Assembly (NCBI RefSeq): GCF_030506255.1
Contig: NZ_CP113431.1
Location: forward strand, 1,860,001 to 1,924,000
Source: Nocardioides sp. Arc9.136
Lineage (GTDB): Bacteria; Actinomycetota; Actinomycetes; Propionibacteriales; Nocardioidaceae
Length of the DNA stretch: 64,000 nucleotides
Direction: 5' to 3'
The number at the start of each line of letters is the position of its first letter. Positions within the stretch are counted from its first letter, which is position 1. Shown here one piece after another: positions 26,502 through 35,027 of the stretch. The translations under genes were made by a program, and so were the position numbers. The notes beneath the pieces are model-generated. The model worked only from the letters and a program-made list of their open reading frames with translations, searched no databases and was not told the DNA's origin.

Positions 26502-27668
26502 GTGCCGAAGCTCTCCTCCCGTCTCGCCGCGGCCGTCGTGGCGCTCGCGCTGGTGCTCGCGGCCGTGCTCGTCCTCGTCGACGGCGGCAGCGGGGAGAAG
26601 AAGGTGACGGCCCACTTCTCCCGCGCGGTCAGCATCTTCGTCGGCACCGAGGTCCGGATCCTCGGCGTGCCCGTCGGCGAGGTGACCGCCGTCGTGCCGC
26701 AGGGCGAGTCGGTGCGCGTCGACATGGTGTACGACGACTCCTACGACGTGCCGGCCGACGCGCGCGCCGTGATCGTGACGCCGACGCTGGTCGCCGACCG
26801 CTTCATCCAGCTCAGCCCCGTGCACACCGAGGGGCCGGTGATGGCCGACGGCGCGGACATCCCGCTCGCGGAGACCGCCTCGCCGGTCGAGCTGGACCGG
26901 ATCTACGAGAGCCTCTCGACCCTCGCCAACGCCCTCGGGCCCAACGGCGCCAACCGCAACGGGTCGCTCGACACGCTGCTCGCCTCCGGTGCCGACGCGC
27001 TCGACGGGCAGGGCCGCACGGCCAACCAGCTGATCCGCGACCTCTCGGCGGCGGCCACGACGTTCGGCGACAACAGCGGGGACCTCTTCGGCACCGTGCG
27101 GCAGCTCGACGCCTTCACCCAGACCCTGGCGCGCAACGACGGGCTGGTCGACGAGTTCATGAGCGACCTGGCCCGCGCCACCGACCAGCTCTCCGGCGAG
27201 CGGCAGGAGCTGGGCCAGGCCCTGGCGGCGCTCGCCGGCGCGGTGGGCACGGTCAAGGCGTTCGTCCGCGACAACCGCGAGGCGCTGGTCGGCGAGGTCG
27301 AGGACCTCACCGACGTGCTCGACGTGCTCGTCTCGGAGAAGGACTCCCTGGCCCAGGCGATCGAGAAGGGGCCGCTCGGGGCCGGCAACCTCGCGCTCGG
27401 GTTCGACACCAAGACCGGCTCACAGAACGCCCGGATCCAGGTCGGGCCGAACGTCGAGGACCTCGACGGCTTCCTGTGCGCCGTCGTCACGAACGCCGGC
27501 GTCCCCGCCGCCGGGACGGTCTGCAAGCTGCTGAAGTCCCTGCTCGAGCCGCTCGGGCTCGCGCTGCCGACCGGCCCCGCCCGCGGCCAGGCACCTGACA
27601 CCCGGGTCCCCGGTGAGGCCGTCCCCGCCACGGACCTGCGCCAGCTGCTCGGAGGTGGCCCCCGATGA
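26502..27668 (+). CDS. mce4D: Mce family protein D
   Basis: A 388-residue Mce protein with a membrane helix (about 8-27), an MCE domain (about 33-108; EVRILGVPVGEV), a helical region and a Pro/Gly-rich end. Two cysteines (FLCAVV and GTVCKLL, about 320-350) may form a disulfide in the C-terminal region. The GTG start is two bases after mce4C. Its last codons overlap mce4E by four bases. Confidence 0.92.
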   Translation: MPKLSSRLAAAVVALALVLAAVLVLVDGGSGEKKVTAHFSRAVSIFVGTEVRILGVPVGEVTAVVPQGESVRVDMVYDDSYDVPADARAVIVTPTLVADRFIQLSPVHTEGPVMADGADIPLAETASPVELDRIYESLSTLANALGPNGANRNGSLDTLLASGADALDGQGRTANQLIRDLSAAATTFGDNSGDLFGTVRQLDAFTQTLARNDGLVDEFMSDLARATDQLSGERQELGQALAALAGAVGTVKAFVRDNREALVGEVEDLTDVLDVLVSEKDSLAQAIEKGPLGAGNLALGFDTKTGSQNARIQVGPNVEDLDGFLCAVVTNAGVPAAGTVCKLLKSLLEPLGLALPTGPARGQAPDTRVPGEAVPATDLRQLLGGGPR

Positions 27669-28864
27669 CGTGGACCCGCAAGGGCCTGACCGGCCTCGTC
27701 TCCCTCGCCGTGGCGGTGCCGCTGCTGGGCGCCTGCGACTTCGACGGCGCCTACGACCTCCCGCTGCCGGGCAGCCCGGTCAGCGGGGAGGAGACCTACA
27801 CCGTGACCGCGGAGTTCGACGACGTGCTCAACGTCGTGCCCCGCTCGCCGGTGATGGTCAGCGACGTCGTGGTCGGCGAGGTCGACGAGGTCGAGCGCGA
27901 CGGCTGGAACGCCGTCGTACGGCTCAAGATCCGCAGCGACATCGAGCTGCCCGACAACGCCGTGGCCGAGATCCGCCAGACCAGCCTGCTGGGGGAGAAG
28001 TACGTCGACCTCGGCGACCCGCCCGGGCGGGCGCGGGGCCGGCTCGAGGACGGCGACCGCCTCGACCTGTCCGACACCGGCCGCAACCCGGAGGTCGAGG
28101 AGGTCCTCGCCGCCCTGTCGTTCCTGCTCAGCGGGGGAGGCGTGGGCCAGATCAAGCAGATCAGCGACGAGGTCAACGACATGCTCTCGGGCCGCACCGA
28201 CGACGTGCGGTCGCTCTTCGGGCAGCTCGAGGAGCTCGTCGGCGGCCTCGACGACCAGAAGGACGACATCGTCTCGGCGATGGAGTCGCTCAACCGGCTC
28301 GCGAGCACCCTGAACAAGGAGTCCCGCACGATCACCGACGCGATCGAGGCGACCGGGCCGGCGCTCGACGTCCTCAACGAGCAGCACGACCAGCTCGTCG
28401 CGATGCTGGCTCAGCTCGACCGGCTCGGCGAGGTCGGTACCCGCGTCATCAACGGGACCAAGGAGGACCTCCTCGCCGACCTCGACCACCTGCGCCCGAT
28501 CCTGCGCAAGCTCAACGAGACCGGGGAGTCGCTGCCCCGGGGCCTCTCGCTGCTGATCAGCTTCCCGTTCCCCGAGCAGGCCAGTGAGATCGTCAAGGGC
28601 GACTACGCCAACGCGAAGTTCGCCCTCGACGTCTCCCTCGAGGGGCTCACCCAGCTGATCGAGCAGCCCGGCGGCGGCGGTGGTGGCGGCGGCACGATCC
28701 CGCTGCCCGACATCCCCGGGCTCCCCGACCTCCCCGACATCCCGCTGCCCGACATCCCCGGCCTGCCGACGCTCCCGGGACTCGGGCGCGCCGGCACCGC
28801 GGGCTACACCCAGGACGCCGAGGTCGGCACCGGTGGCGGCCTCCTCGCTGGAGGCATGGGATGA
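27665..28864 (+). CDS. mce4E: Mce family lipoprotein E
   Basis: A 399-residue Mce protein that is a lipoprotein: the lipobox LLGAC ends at C24, as in the LprK/MceE position of all mce operons. The MCE domain (about 44-120; PVMVSDVVVGEV) is followed by a helical needle. The C-terminal ~60 residues are unusual: a run of seven glycines, then alternating PLPDIPG / LPDLPDI units, a proline-rich repeat. This tail may anchor the tube to the cell wall (inference). The ATG overlaps mce4D. Confidence 0.92.
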   Translation: MTWTRKGLTGLVSLAVAVPLLGACDFDGAYDLPLPGSPVSGEETYTVTAEFDDVLNVVPRSPVMVSDVVVGEVDEVERDGWNAVVRLKIRSDIELPDNAVAEIRQTSLLGEKYVDLGDPPGRARGRLEDGDRLDLSDTGRNPEVEEVLAALSFLLSGGGVGQIKQISDEVNDMLSGRTDDVRSLFGQLEELVGGLDDQKDDIVSAMESLNRLASTLNKESRTITDAIEATGPALDVLNEQHDQLVAMLAQLDRLGEVGTRVINGTKEDLLADLDHLRPILRKLNETGESLPRGLSLLISFPFPEQASEIVKGDYANAKFALDVSLEGLTQLIEQPGGGGGGGGTIPLPDIPGLPDLPDIPLPDIPGLPTLPGLGRAGTAGYTQDAEVGTGGGLLAGGMG

Positions 28865-30093
28865 CCCGCGGCGTGAAGGTCCGCCTGGCGCTGTTCGTGG
28901 CGCTCGCGGCCGTCGGCATCGTGTACGTGACCGGCACCTACCTCGGCCTGGTCGACCGCCTGCTCGGCCGCGGGCTCACGATCTCCGCGACGCTGCCGGA
29001 CTCCGGCGGCCTCTTCGAGGGCAGCGAGGTGACCTACCGCGGCGTCAAGGTCGGCAAGGTCAGCGACATGGAGGTCACCCGCACCGGGCTCGAGGTCGAG
29101 CTCGCGCTCGAGGACGGCACGAAGATCCCGGGCGACGCGCGGGTGGAGGTCCACAACCTCTCGGCGGTGGGCGAGCAGTACCTCGACATCGTCCCCGAGG
29201 ACGGCCGGGGCCCGTACGCCGAGGACGGCGACGTCCTCGCCGGCGACGCCGACAGCCTCCCCGTCGGCGAGGACGAGCTGCTCGTCGACCTCGACCAGCT
29301 CGTGTCCTCCGTGGACCAGGGCAACCTGGCGACCGTCGTCGATGAGCTCGGCCTGACCTTCGCCGACACCTCCGGGCCGCTGGAGCGGATGGTGGAGAGC
29401 GGCTCGCGCTTCGTCGAGGCCGCGCTCGACAACGAGGAGTCGACGTTCCGGCTCCTCGACAACGGCAGCACGGTGCTGAGGACCCAGCAGCGGCACCGCG
29501 GCGACATCCGCACCTTCGCCCGTTCGCTGGCCGACCTGACCCAGGAGCTCCGCGGCCGGGACCCCGAGCTGCGCACCGTCCTCGAGGGCGGCGCGAGCGC
29601 CGTGCGAGAGGTGGACAGGCTGATGGCCGGCCTCGAGCCGACCATGCCGGTCTTCATCGGCAACCTGGTGACGCTCAACCAGGTCGTGACCACCCGGCTC
29701 CCGGCCCTCGAGCAGCTGCTCGTGACGTTCCCGAAGATCGTGGCCAACGGCTTCACCGGCACCCCCGGCGACGGGTACGGCCACATCAACCTGCAGCTGG
29801 CGCAGAACCCCGGTCCGTGCCGCGAGGGGTTCGTGCCCAGCGACCAGTGGCGGCCGTCCTCGGACCTGACCGACACACCGATCTTCCCCGCGACGTGCCG
29901 CTCCGGCGCGCCGTTCAACCAGCGGGGACCCAAGTACGCGCCGCGCTTCGGCGGCAGCACCAACCGGGCGGCGCCGGGCGCCGCCCTCACCGACGAGCCG
30001 GCCGTGACGGTCGGCAGCCAGGGCGGGCTGAGGGACGTGTTCGGCGAGGACTCGTGGCGCTGGATGCTCATCGGCCCGCAGGAGGGGATGTGA
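28861..30093 (+). CDS. mce4F: Mce family protein F
   Basis: A 410-residue Mce protein closing the A-F set. The N-terminal helix (about 7-28) is followed by the MCE domain (about 36-112; EVTYRGVKVGKV) and a helical region to about 290. The last ~120 residues contain cysteines in GPCREG and PATCRSG, likely an extracytoplasmic disulfide. The ATG overlaps mce4E and the stop overlaps the Mce-associated gene. Completeness of A-F suggests a working importer. Confidence 0.92.
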   Translation: MTRGVKVRLALFVALAAVGIVYVTGTYLGLVDRLLGRGLTISATLPDSGGLFEGSEVTYRGVKVGKVSDMEVTRTGLEVELALEDGTKIPGDARVEVHNLSAVGEQYLDIVPEDGRGPYAEDGDVLAGDADSLPVGEDELLVDLDQLVSSVDQGNLATVVDELGLTFADTSGPLERMVESGSRFVEAALDNEESTFRLLDNGSTVLRTQQRHRGDIRTFARSLADLTQELRGRDPELRTVLEGGASAVREVDRLMAGLEPTMPVFIGNLVTLNQVVTTRLPALEQLLVTFPKIVANGFTGTPGDGYGHINLQLAQNPGPCREGFVPSDQWRPSSDLTDTPIFPATCRSGAPFNQRGPKYAPRFGGSTNRAAPGAALTDEPAVTVGSQGGLRDVFGEDSWRWMLIGPQEGM

Positions 30094-30653
30094 GTCGACT
30101 GCGACCGAAGGTCCGACCGTCATGGGGACTGCTGACCGCCGTGCTCGCCGTGCTGGCGCTGGGGATCGCGGCCGCCATCGCGATCACCGCGCTCCGCTCC
30201 GACGAGGGCCGGGCGGCCCTCGACCGGGCGGTGCCGGGCGGCAGCGGAGGCAGCAGCGCCGACCAGGAGCTGACCGAGACCCACCGGGAGGTCTCCGAGG
30301 CGGCGCGCGAGCTGACGCTGGCCTTCCTGGAGGTGGACTACCGCGACATGGAGCCGCTGACCGAGGAGGTGCTGGCGCACGCCACGGGGGAGTTCGAGGA
30401 GCAGTACTCCGCCAACGTCGAGCAGCTCGTCGAGGCGGCGAAGCGCAACAAGTCCGTCAGCACCGGGAAGGTCGTCGCGCTCGGCGTCGGCGACCTCGAC
30501 GCCGACTCCGCGCTCGTGTACGTCGCCGCCGACAGCGAGGTCGAGAACGTCACCACCGAGGGCAGCAAGCAGCCGCGCTACTACCGGCTGCAGCTCGACA
30601 TGGTCCGCGAGGACGGCGAGTGGCTCGCCTCCTCCGTGCAGTTCGTGGGATGA
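30090..30653 (+). CDS. Mce-associated membrane protein, first
   Basis: A 187-residue protein with a single N-terminal membrane helix (about 12-35), a short linker and an NTF2-like/VirB8-like alpha-beta domain (about 55-185) ending in GEWLASSVQFVG. Mycobacterial Mam proteins of this layout stabilise Mce complexes. The GTG start overlaps the mce4F stop (GTGA), and its own stop abuts the next gene. It corresponds in position to the Mam4 proteins at the end of the M. tuberculosis mce4 operon. Confidence 0.85.
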   Translation: MSRLRPKVRPSWGLLTAVLAVLALGIAAAIAITALRSDEGRAALDRAVPGGSGGSSADQELTETHREVSEAARELTLAFLEVDYRDMEPLTEEVLAHATGEFEEQYSANVEQLVEAAKRNKSVSTGKVVALGVGDLDADSALVYVAADSEVENVTTEGSKQPRYYRLQLDMVREDGEWLASSVQFVG

Positions 30654-30667
30654 GGAGGGACGTGGAC

Positions 30668-31414
30668 GTGTCGACCACCGACGAGAAGACCTGTCCGTTC
30701 TGCGCGGAGACCATCAAGGCCGCCGCCATCCGCTGCCGCTACTGCGGCTCCGACCTCGAGCCGGCCGCTGCACCTGCCGCCGCGCCGGTCCCGGACCGGG
30801 TGCCGGGCCCGGACCCGGCGCCGGACCCGGTGCCGGACCCGGTGCCGGACCCGGTGCCGGACCCGGTGCTGGACCCGGTGCCGGCCGACCGCGCGCCCCG
30901 TCGCTGGCCGGCGCTCGTCCTGGCGGTCGTGGTGGCGGTCCTGGCCGTCGTCGGCGTCCGGATGCTGGTGGTCGACGTCGACGAGGCCGGCGTGCCGGAC
31001 GGCACCACGCCACTGGCCGAGGGCGTGGTCTTCGAGTCCGAGGGCGCCAAGTCCGCCGGCCTGAGCGCGGCCAGCGAGGCGGCCGAGAAGGTGCTGTCGT
31101 ACTCCGCGAAGACGCTCGACGAAGACATGGAGGCCGCGCTGCCCCTGCTCGCGCCGCGGATGCGCACGGAGTACGCCGAGACGCTCGAGGCGATCCGGGA
31201 GGACACCGAGCGCAACCAGGCGGTCGTCGAGGCCAGCGTCGTCGCCGCCTCGGCGATCTCGGTGAGCGAGCACCACGTGAAGGCGCTGCTGTTCGTGAAC
31301 CAGTCGACGACCGGCAAGGAGTCCGAGCAGCCGCGGGCGGACCTCAACCGGGTGGTGGTGACCCTCCATCGCGGTGAGGGGGACTGGGTCGTGACGGATC
31401 TCGACGCGCTCTGA
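30668..31414 (+). CDS. Mce-associated protein with N-terminal zinc ribbon
   Basis: A 248-residue protein. The first 35 residues form a zinc ribbon (CPFC and CRYC pairs). A low-complexity linker of PDPV units (about 45-75) follows, then a membrane helix (about 83-105) and a second Mam/NTF2-like domain (about 115-248). GTG 30668 was chosen for its AGGAGG site nine bases upstream; ATG 30650 would overlap the previous stop and is the alternative. A cytosolic zinc ribbon on a Mam protein is uncommon and may contact a regulator or the ATPase (inference). Confidence 0.78.
   Translation: MSTTDEKTCPFCAETIKAAAIRCRYCGSDLEPAAAPAAAPVPDRVPGPDPAPDPVPDPVPDPVPDPVLDPVPADRAPRRWPALVLAVVVAVLAVVGVRMLVVDVDEAGVPDGTTPLAEGVVFESEGAKSAGLSAASEAAEKVLSYSAKTLDEDMEAALPLLAPRMRTEYAETLEAIREDTERNQAVVEASVVAASAISVSEHHVKALLFVNQSTTGKESEQPRADLNRVVVTLHRGEGDWVVTDLDAL
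30808..30888 (+). repeat. 12-bp tandem repeat inside the Mce-associated gene
   Basis: About six imperfect copies of GGACCCGGTGCC encode the Pro-Asp-Pro-Val linker. Unit identity at the DNA level, and one C-to-T difference in the last copies, point to slippage-driven length change that stays in frame. Confidence 0.75.
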
Positions 31415-31434
31415 TAGAACTGTCCCGACCGGAC

Positions 31435-31448
31435 TGGAACACGTTCTA
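31435..31448 (+). promoter_or_regulatory. KstR operator ahead of the ferredoxin reductase genes
   Basis: TGGAACACGTTCTA matches TNNAACNNGTTNNA at every fixed position. It lies just past the mce4 operon (stop 31414) and 38-52 bases ahead of the reductase GTG, so the redox/SDR genes form a separate KstR-controlled unit. Confidence 0.85.
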
Positions 31449-31486
31449 GTGCCACCACCCCGGGCGTGAGGAGCAGGTACGCCGCC

Positions 31487-32491
31487 GTGACCGCCACCCA
31501 GGCCCCGACCGCGCCCCGCCGCGTCGAGACCGACGTGCTCGTCGTGGGCGCCGGCCCGACCGGCCTCTTCGCGACGTACTACGCCGGCTTCCGTGGGCAC
31601 CGCGTCGCCGTCGTCGACTCCCTGCCCGAGCTCGGCGGCCAGGTCACCGCGATGTACCCCGAGAAGCAGATCCTCGACGTCGCCGGGTTCCCCTCGGTCA
31701 AGGGCCGGGACCTGGTCGCGGGCCTCGTCGAGCAGGCCGCGACCGCCGACCCGACGTACCTGCTGGACCGCACCGCCACGACGCTCGAGCACGGCACGGA
31801 CGGTGTGGTGGTCACGCTCGACGACGGCACCGAGGTCGCCGCCGGGGCGGTGCTGGTCACCGCCGGCATCGGCAAGTTCAGCCCGCGCCCCCTGCCGGCC
31901 GGCGAGGGGTGGCTCGGCCGCGGCCTGGAGTTCTTCGTGCCGAGCTTCGCGCCGTACGCCGGCAAGGACGTGGTCGTCGTCGGCGGTGGCGACAGCGCCT
32001 TCGACTGGGCGCTCCACCTCGAGCCGATCGCCCGGTCGGTCCGGCTGGTGCACCGCCGTGACGCGTTCCGCGCCCACGAGCGGACCGTCCAGCAGGTGCG
32101 CGACTCCTCGGTCGAGATCGTGACCCGCGCCGAGGTGACCGCGCTGCGCGGCGAGGAGGTCCTCGAGTCCGTCGAGCTCCTCGTCGACGGCGAGACCGCG
32201 ACGTACCCCGCCCAGGCGGTGGTCGCCGCGCTCGGGTTCCTCGCCGACCTCGGGCCGCTCCAGGACTGGGGCATCGAGGTGCGCAAGCGGCACGTCGTGG
32301 TCGACTCCGCGATGCGGACCAGCCTGCCCCGCGTCTTCGCCGCGGGCGACATCACCGAGTACCCCGGCAAGGTCCGGCTGATCGCCGTCGGCTTCGGCGA
32401 GGCGGCGACCGCCGTCAACAACGCGACCGTGGCGATCGACCCGACCGCCCACGTCTTCCCCGGCCACTCCAGTGAAGGGAGCCAGTCATGA
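31487..32491 (+). CDS. ferredoxin-NAD(P)+ reductase, thioredoxin reductase-like
   Basis: A 334-residue FAD protein: FAD-binding VGAGPTG near the N-terminus, NAD(P)-binding VVGGGDSAFDWA (about 160-172) and the second FAD contact FAAGDI (about 288-293). It lacks the CxxC of thioredoxin reductases, which places it with YumC-type ferredoxin reductases. It should pass electrons from NAD(P)H to the ferredoxin encoded next (four-base overlap), probably for a steroid cytochrome P450 or oxygenase elsewhere. GTG 31487 is preferred over 31466 for its spacing from GGAGCAGG. Confidence 0.85.
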   Translation: MTATQAPTAPRRVETDVLVVGAGPTGLFATYYAGFRGHRVAVVDSLPELGGQVTAMYPEKQILDVAGFPSVKGRDLVAGLVEQAATADPTYLLDRTATTLEHGTDGVVVTLDDGTEVAAGAVLVTAGIGKFSPRPLPAGEGWLGRGLEFFVPSFAPYAGKDVVVVGGGDSAFDWALHLEPIARSVRLVHRRDAFRAHERTVQQVRDSSVEIVTRAEVTALRGEEVLESVELLVDGETATYPAQAVVAALGFLADLGPLQDWGIEVRKRHVVVDSAMRTSLPRVFAAGDITEYPGKVRLIAVGFGEAATAVNNATVAIDPTAHVFPGHSSEGSQS

Positions 32492-32682
32492 GCAGGATCA
32501 AGGTCGACTTCGACCTCTGCGAGTCCAACGCGCTGTGCGAGGCGATGGCGCCGGAGGTCTTCGAGCTCGACGACGACGACTACCTGCAGGTGAAGGCCGA
32601 GGAAACCACGCCCGAGAACGAGGGCGACGTCAAGCGAGCCGTCGCGGCCTGCCCGCGCGCGGCCATCTCCCTGGAGGACTGA
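32488..32682 (+). CDS. fdxD: [3Fe-4S] ferredoxin, FdxD-like
   Basis: A 64-residue acidic ferredoxin with three cluster cysteines, C11-x5-C17 and C55-Pro, and Ala replacing the fourth, the pattern of 3Fe-4S ferredoxins that feed P450s. In M. tuberculosis a similar fdxD lies beside an SDR and the mce4 operon, the same order as here. The ATG overlaps the reductase stop, so donor and carrier are made together. Confidence 0.88.
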   Translation: MSRIKVDFDLCESNALCEAMAPEVFELDDDDYLQVKAEETTPENEGDVKRAVAACPRAAISLED

Positions 32683-32689
32683 GCACCTG

Positions 32690-33601
32690 ATGAGCACCAC
32701 CACCGACGACCTCTCCCTCGACGGCCGCGTCGCCGTCGTCACCGGCGCCGGCGCCGGCCTGGGCCGGGCCGAGGCCCTCGCCCTGGCCGCGGCCGGCGCG
32801 AGGGTCGTCCTCAACGACCTCCCCGGCGCCGCCGACGAGGCGGTCGAGGAGATCCGCTCCCGCGGCGGCGAGGCCACCGTGGTCGAGGGCGACGTCTCCG
32901 AGCGGTCGACCGCCGACGCGATGGTCGCGGCCGCCGTGGACGGCTTCGGCTCGCTCGACATCGTCGTGAACAACGCCGGGATGACCCGCGACCGGATGCT
33001 CTTCAACATGTCCGACGAGGAGTGGGACGCGGTCATCAAGGTGCACCTGCGCGGCCACTTCCTGCTCTCGCGCAACGCCGCGGCGTACTGGCGCGGGAAG
33101 TCGAAGGAGGCCGACGCCCCGGTGTACGGCCGCGTCGTGAACACCGCGAGCGAGGCGTTCCTGGGCGGGTCGCCGGGGCAGCCGAACTACGCCGCCGCCA
33201 AGGCCGGCATCGCCGCGCTGACGCTGTCGACCGCCCGCGGTCTCGGACGCATCGGCGTGCGCGCCAACGCCATCTGCCCGCGCGCCCGGACCGCGATGAC
33301 CGCACAGGTCTTCGGTGAGGACACCTCCGGCTCGGAGATCGACCCGTACTCGCCCGACCACGTCGCGCCGCTCGTCGCCTACCTCGCCTCACCGGCGGCG
33401 GACGCGATCACCGGCCAGGTCTTCGTCGTGTACGGCGGGATGGTGGCGCTCGTCGCCGCGCCCGTCGTCGAGCAGCGCTTCGACGCCTCCGGCTCGGTCT
33501 GGGAGCTCGAGGACCTCGCCAAGCAGGTCGGCGGGTTCTTCGAGGGGCGCGACCCCTCGGTCGGCTTCGCGGCCGACTCGATCATGCAGCTGACGGTCTG
33601 A
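32690..33601 (+). CDS. SDR oxidoreductase with C-terminal extension (Rv3502c-like)
   Basis: A 303-residue short-chain dehydrogenase. The cofactor motif TGAGAGLG (about 19-26), NNAG (about 93-96) and active-site Ser in TASEAF with YxxxK in YAAAKAG are present. About 50 residues beyond the usual ~250 form a C-terminal extension found in hydroxysteroid/hydroxyacyl-CoA SDRs of this type. Synteny with fdxD and mce4 in mycobacteria suggests a 3-hydroxyacyl-CoA or 17-hydroxysteroid dehydrogenase step in sterol side-chain breakdown (inference). It follows fdxD by seven bases. Confidence 0.85.
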   Translation: MSTTTDDLSLDGRVAVVTGAGAGLGRAEALALAAAGARVVLNDLPGAADEAVEEIRSRGGEATVVEGDVSERSTADAMVAAAVDGFGSLDIVVNNAGMTRDRMLFNMSDEEWDAVIKVHLRGHFLLSRNAAAYWRGKSKEADAPVYGRVVNTASEAFLGGSPGQPNYAAAKAGIAALTLSTARGLGRIGVRANAICPRARTAMTAQVFGEDTSGSEIDPYSPDHVAPLVAYLASPAADAITGQVFVVYGGMVALVAAPVVEQRFDASGSVWELEDLAKQVGGFFEGRDPSVGFAADSIMQLTV

Positions 33602-33614
33602 GGGAGGTCTGGTC

Positions 33615-34382
33615 GTGGGACGTCTCGCGGGGAAGGTCGCCATCGTCACCGGTGGCGCGATGGGGCAGGGCGCGGCGATCAGCCGCGCGTTCGTCGCCGA
33701 GGGGGCCTCGGTCGTGCTCGCCGACATCGCCGAGGACGCCGGTCGGGCGCTGGCCGACGAGCTGGCGGCGGGCTCCGAGGGCCGCGCGCACTTCGCGCGC
33801 CACGACGTCGGAGACGCCGCCTCGTGGGCGACGCTGGTCGAGGACACCCACCAGCGCTTCGGGCCCGTGGGCGTCCTGGCCAACAACGCCGGGCTGCTGC
33901 GCTTCGGGGAGATCGGCACGATGCCCCAGGAGGAGGTCGAGCTGCTGTTCCGCGTCAACCAGCTCGGCTGCTTCCTCGGCATGCAGGCCGTCACCGCGAC
34001 GATGCGCGAGCACGGCGGCGGCTCGATCGTCAACGCCTCCTCGGTCGAGGGCCTGGCCGGGATGGCCGGCTGTGCGGCGTACGCCGCGACGAAGTGGGCC
34101 ATCCGCGGGATGACCAAGTGCGCGGCCATGGAGCTCGGCCCGCACGGCATCCGGGTCAACTCCGTGCACCCCGGGATGATCGACACCCCGATGACGCGGG
34201 TGCACGGCGGCGACGCGGCGATGGAGTACGGCGCCTCCAAGGTGCCGCTGCGGCGCGTCGGCCAGCCCCAGGACATCGCACCGCTGTACGTCTACCTCGC
34301 CTCGGAGGAGTCGGCGTACGTCAACGGTGCCGAGATCGCCATCGACGGCGGCGTGACGTCCACGCACGCCTTCGGTGGCTGA
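33615..34382 (+). CDS. SDR oxidoreductase, hydroxysteroid dehydrogenase-like
   Basis: A 255-residue classical SDR: TGGAMGQGAA (about 12-21), NNAG, catalytic Ser in NASSVEG and YAATKWA with Tyr and Lys. The PGMIDTPM loop resembles actinobacterial 3-alpha/20-beta-hydroxysteroid dehydrogenases. The GTG start lies 13 bases after the previous gene behind AGGGAGG, so it belongs to the same KstR-linked unit. The exact steroid position reduced is not readable. Confidence 0.82.
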   Translation: MGRLAGKVAIVTGGAMGQGAAISRAFVAEGASVVLADIAEDAGRALADELAAGSEGRAHFARHDVGDAASWATLVEDTHQRFGPVGVLANNAGLLRFGEIGTMPQEEVELLFRVNQLGCFLGMQAVTATMREHGGGSIVNASSVEGLAGMAGCAAYAATKWAIRGMTKCAAMELGPHGIRVNSVHPGMIDTPMTRVHGGDAAMEYGASKVPLRRVGQPQDIAPLYVYLASEESAYVNGAEIAIDGGVTSTHAFGG

Positions 34383-34398
34383 CCGCTAGGTTCACGCC

Positions 34399-34896
34399 AT
34401 GGCCAACCAACGTTCCCAGGTCGTCATGTCCGACGCCGAGGTGGACACCTTCCTCGCCCAGCAGCGCAGCTCCACCGTCGCGACGATCGGCCCGAACGGC
34501 CAGGTGCACCTGGTCGCGATGTGGTACGCCTGGCTCGACGGCCACATCTGGATCGAGACCAAGGCCAAGTCGCAGAAGGTCGTCAACCTGCGCCGCGACC
34601 CGCGGATGAGCTTCCTCGTCGAGGCCGGCCACACCTACGACCAGCTCCGCGGCGTCTCGCTCGAGGGCTCCGGCGTCGTCATCGAGGACGAGCAGACCGT
34701 CTGGGACGTCTGCGTCAACGTCTTCGAGCGCTACAACGCGCCGTACACCGAGGAGCTGCGGCCGTTCGTCGAGGTGATGGCCCGCAACCGCGTCGTCGTC
34801 CGCCTCGACGTCGACCGCACCCGCAGCTGGGACCACCGCAAGCTCGGCATGGACCCCATGGACCTCGGCGGCTCCACCGCGGAGTTCCTGGACTGA
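34399..34896 (+). CDS. PPOX-fold flavin/F420-binding family protein
   Basis: A 165-residue split-barrel protein of the pyridoxamine 5'-phosphate oxidase-like superfamily (RSSTVATIGPNGQVH strand pair, then KVVNLRRDPRMS, the cofactor phosphate-binding turn). Actinobacterial members bind FMN, F420 or heme; which applies is not clear. The ATG is six bases behind TAGGTT (34387-34392), so it has its own leaderless promoter despite following the SDR by 16 bases. It is convergent with kstR. Confidence 0.75.
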   Translation: MANQRSQVVMSDAEVDTFLAQQRSSTVATIGPNGQVHLVAMWYAWLDGHIWIETKAKSQKVVNLRRDPRMSFLVEAGHTYDQLRGVSLEGSGVVIEDEQTVWDVCVNVFERYNAPYTEELRPFVEVMARNRVVVRLDVDRTRSWDHRKLGMDPMDLGGSTAEFLD

Positions 34897-34916
34897 CCTG
34901 CGCGGGGGCTCGTGTG

Positions 34917-34978
34917 CCAGCCGGCCGCTGGAAGCTTCATCGGCTGGCCGCTGAACCTGTCGGTGGGACGCTGAACCT
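34917..34978. repeat. short repeats between convergent genes
   Basis: GGCCGCTGGAA (34923), GGCCGCTGAACCT (34946) and GGACGCTGAACCT (34966) are three related copies about 20-23 bases apart. CCAGCCG...CGGCTGG (34917-34947) forms a hairpin over the first two. It may act as terminator for the convergent pair. A half copy of the GGTGGTCGAGCA element seen near 43 kb follows at 34990. Confidence 0.45.
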
Positions 34979-35027
34979 CCCGGCCAACCGGTGGTCGAGC
35001 ACCAGTCGGGCGACCCGGCCCGCAGGG

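Noticed and set aside
30808..30888. CRISPR or regulatory repeats
   Set aside because: The 12-bp units are in frame and encode a Pro-Asp-Pro-Val linker.
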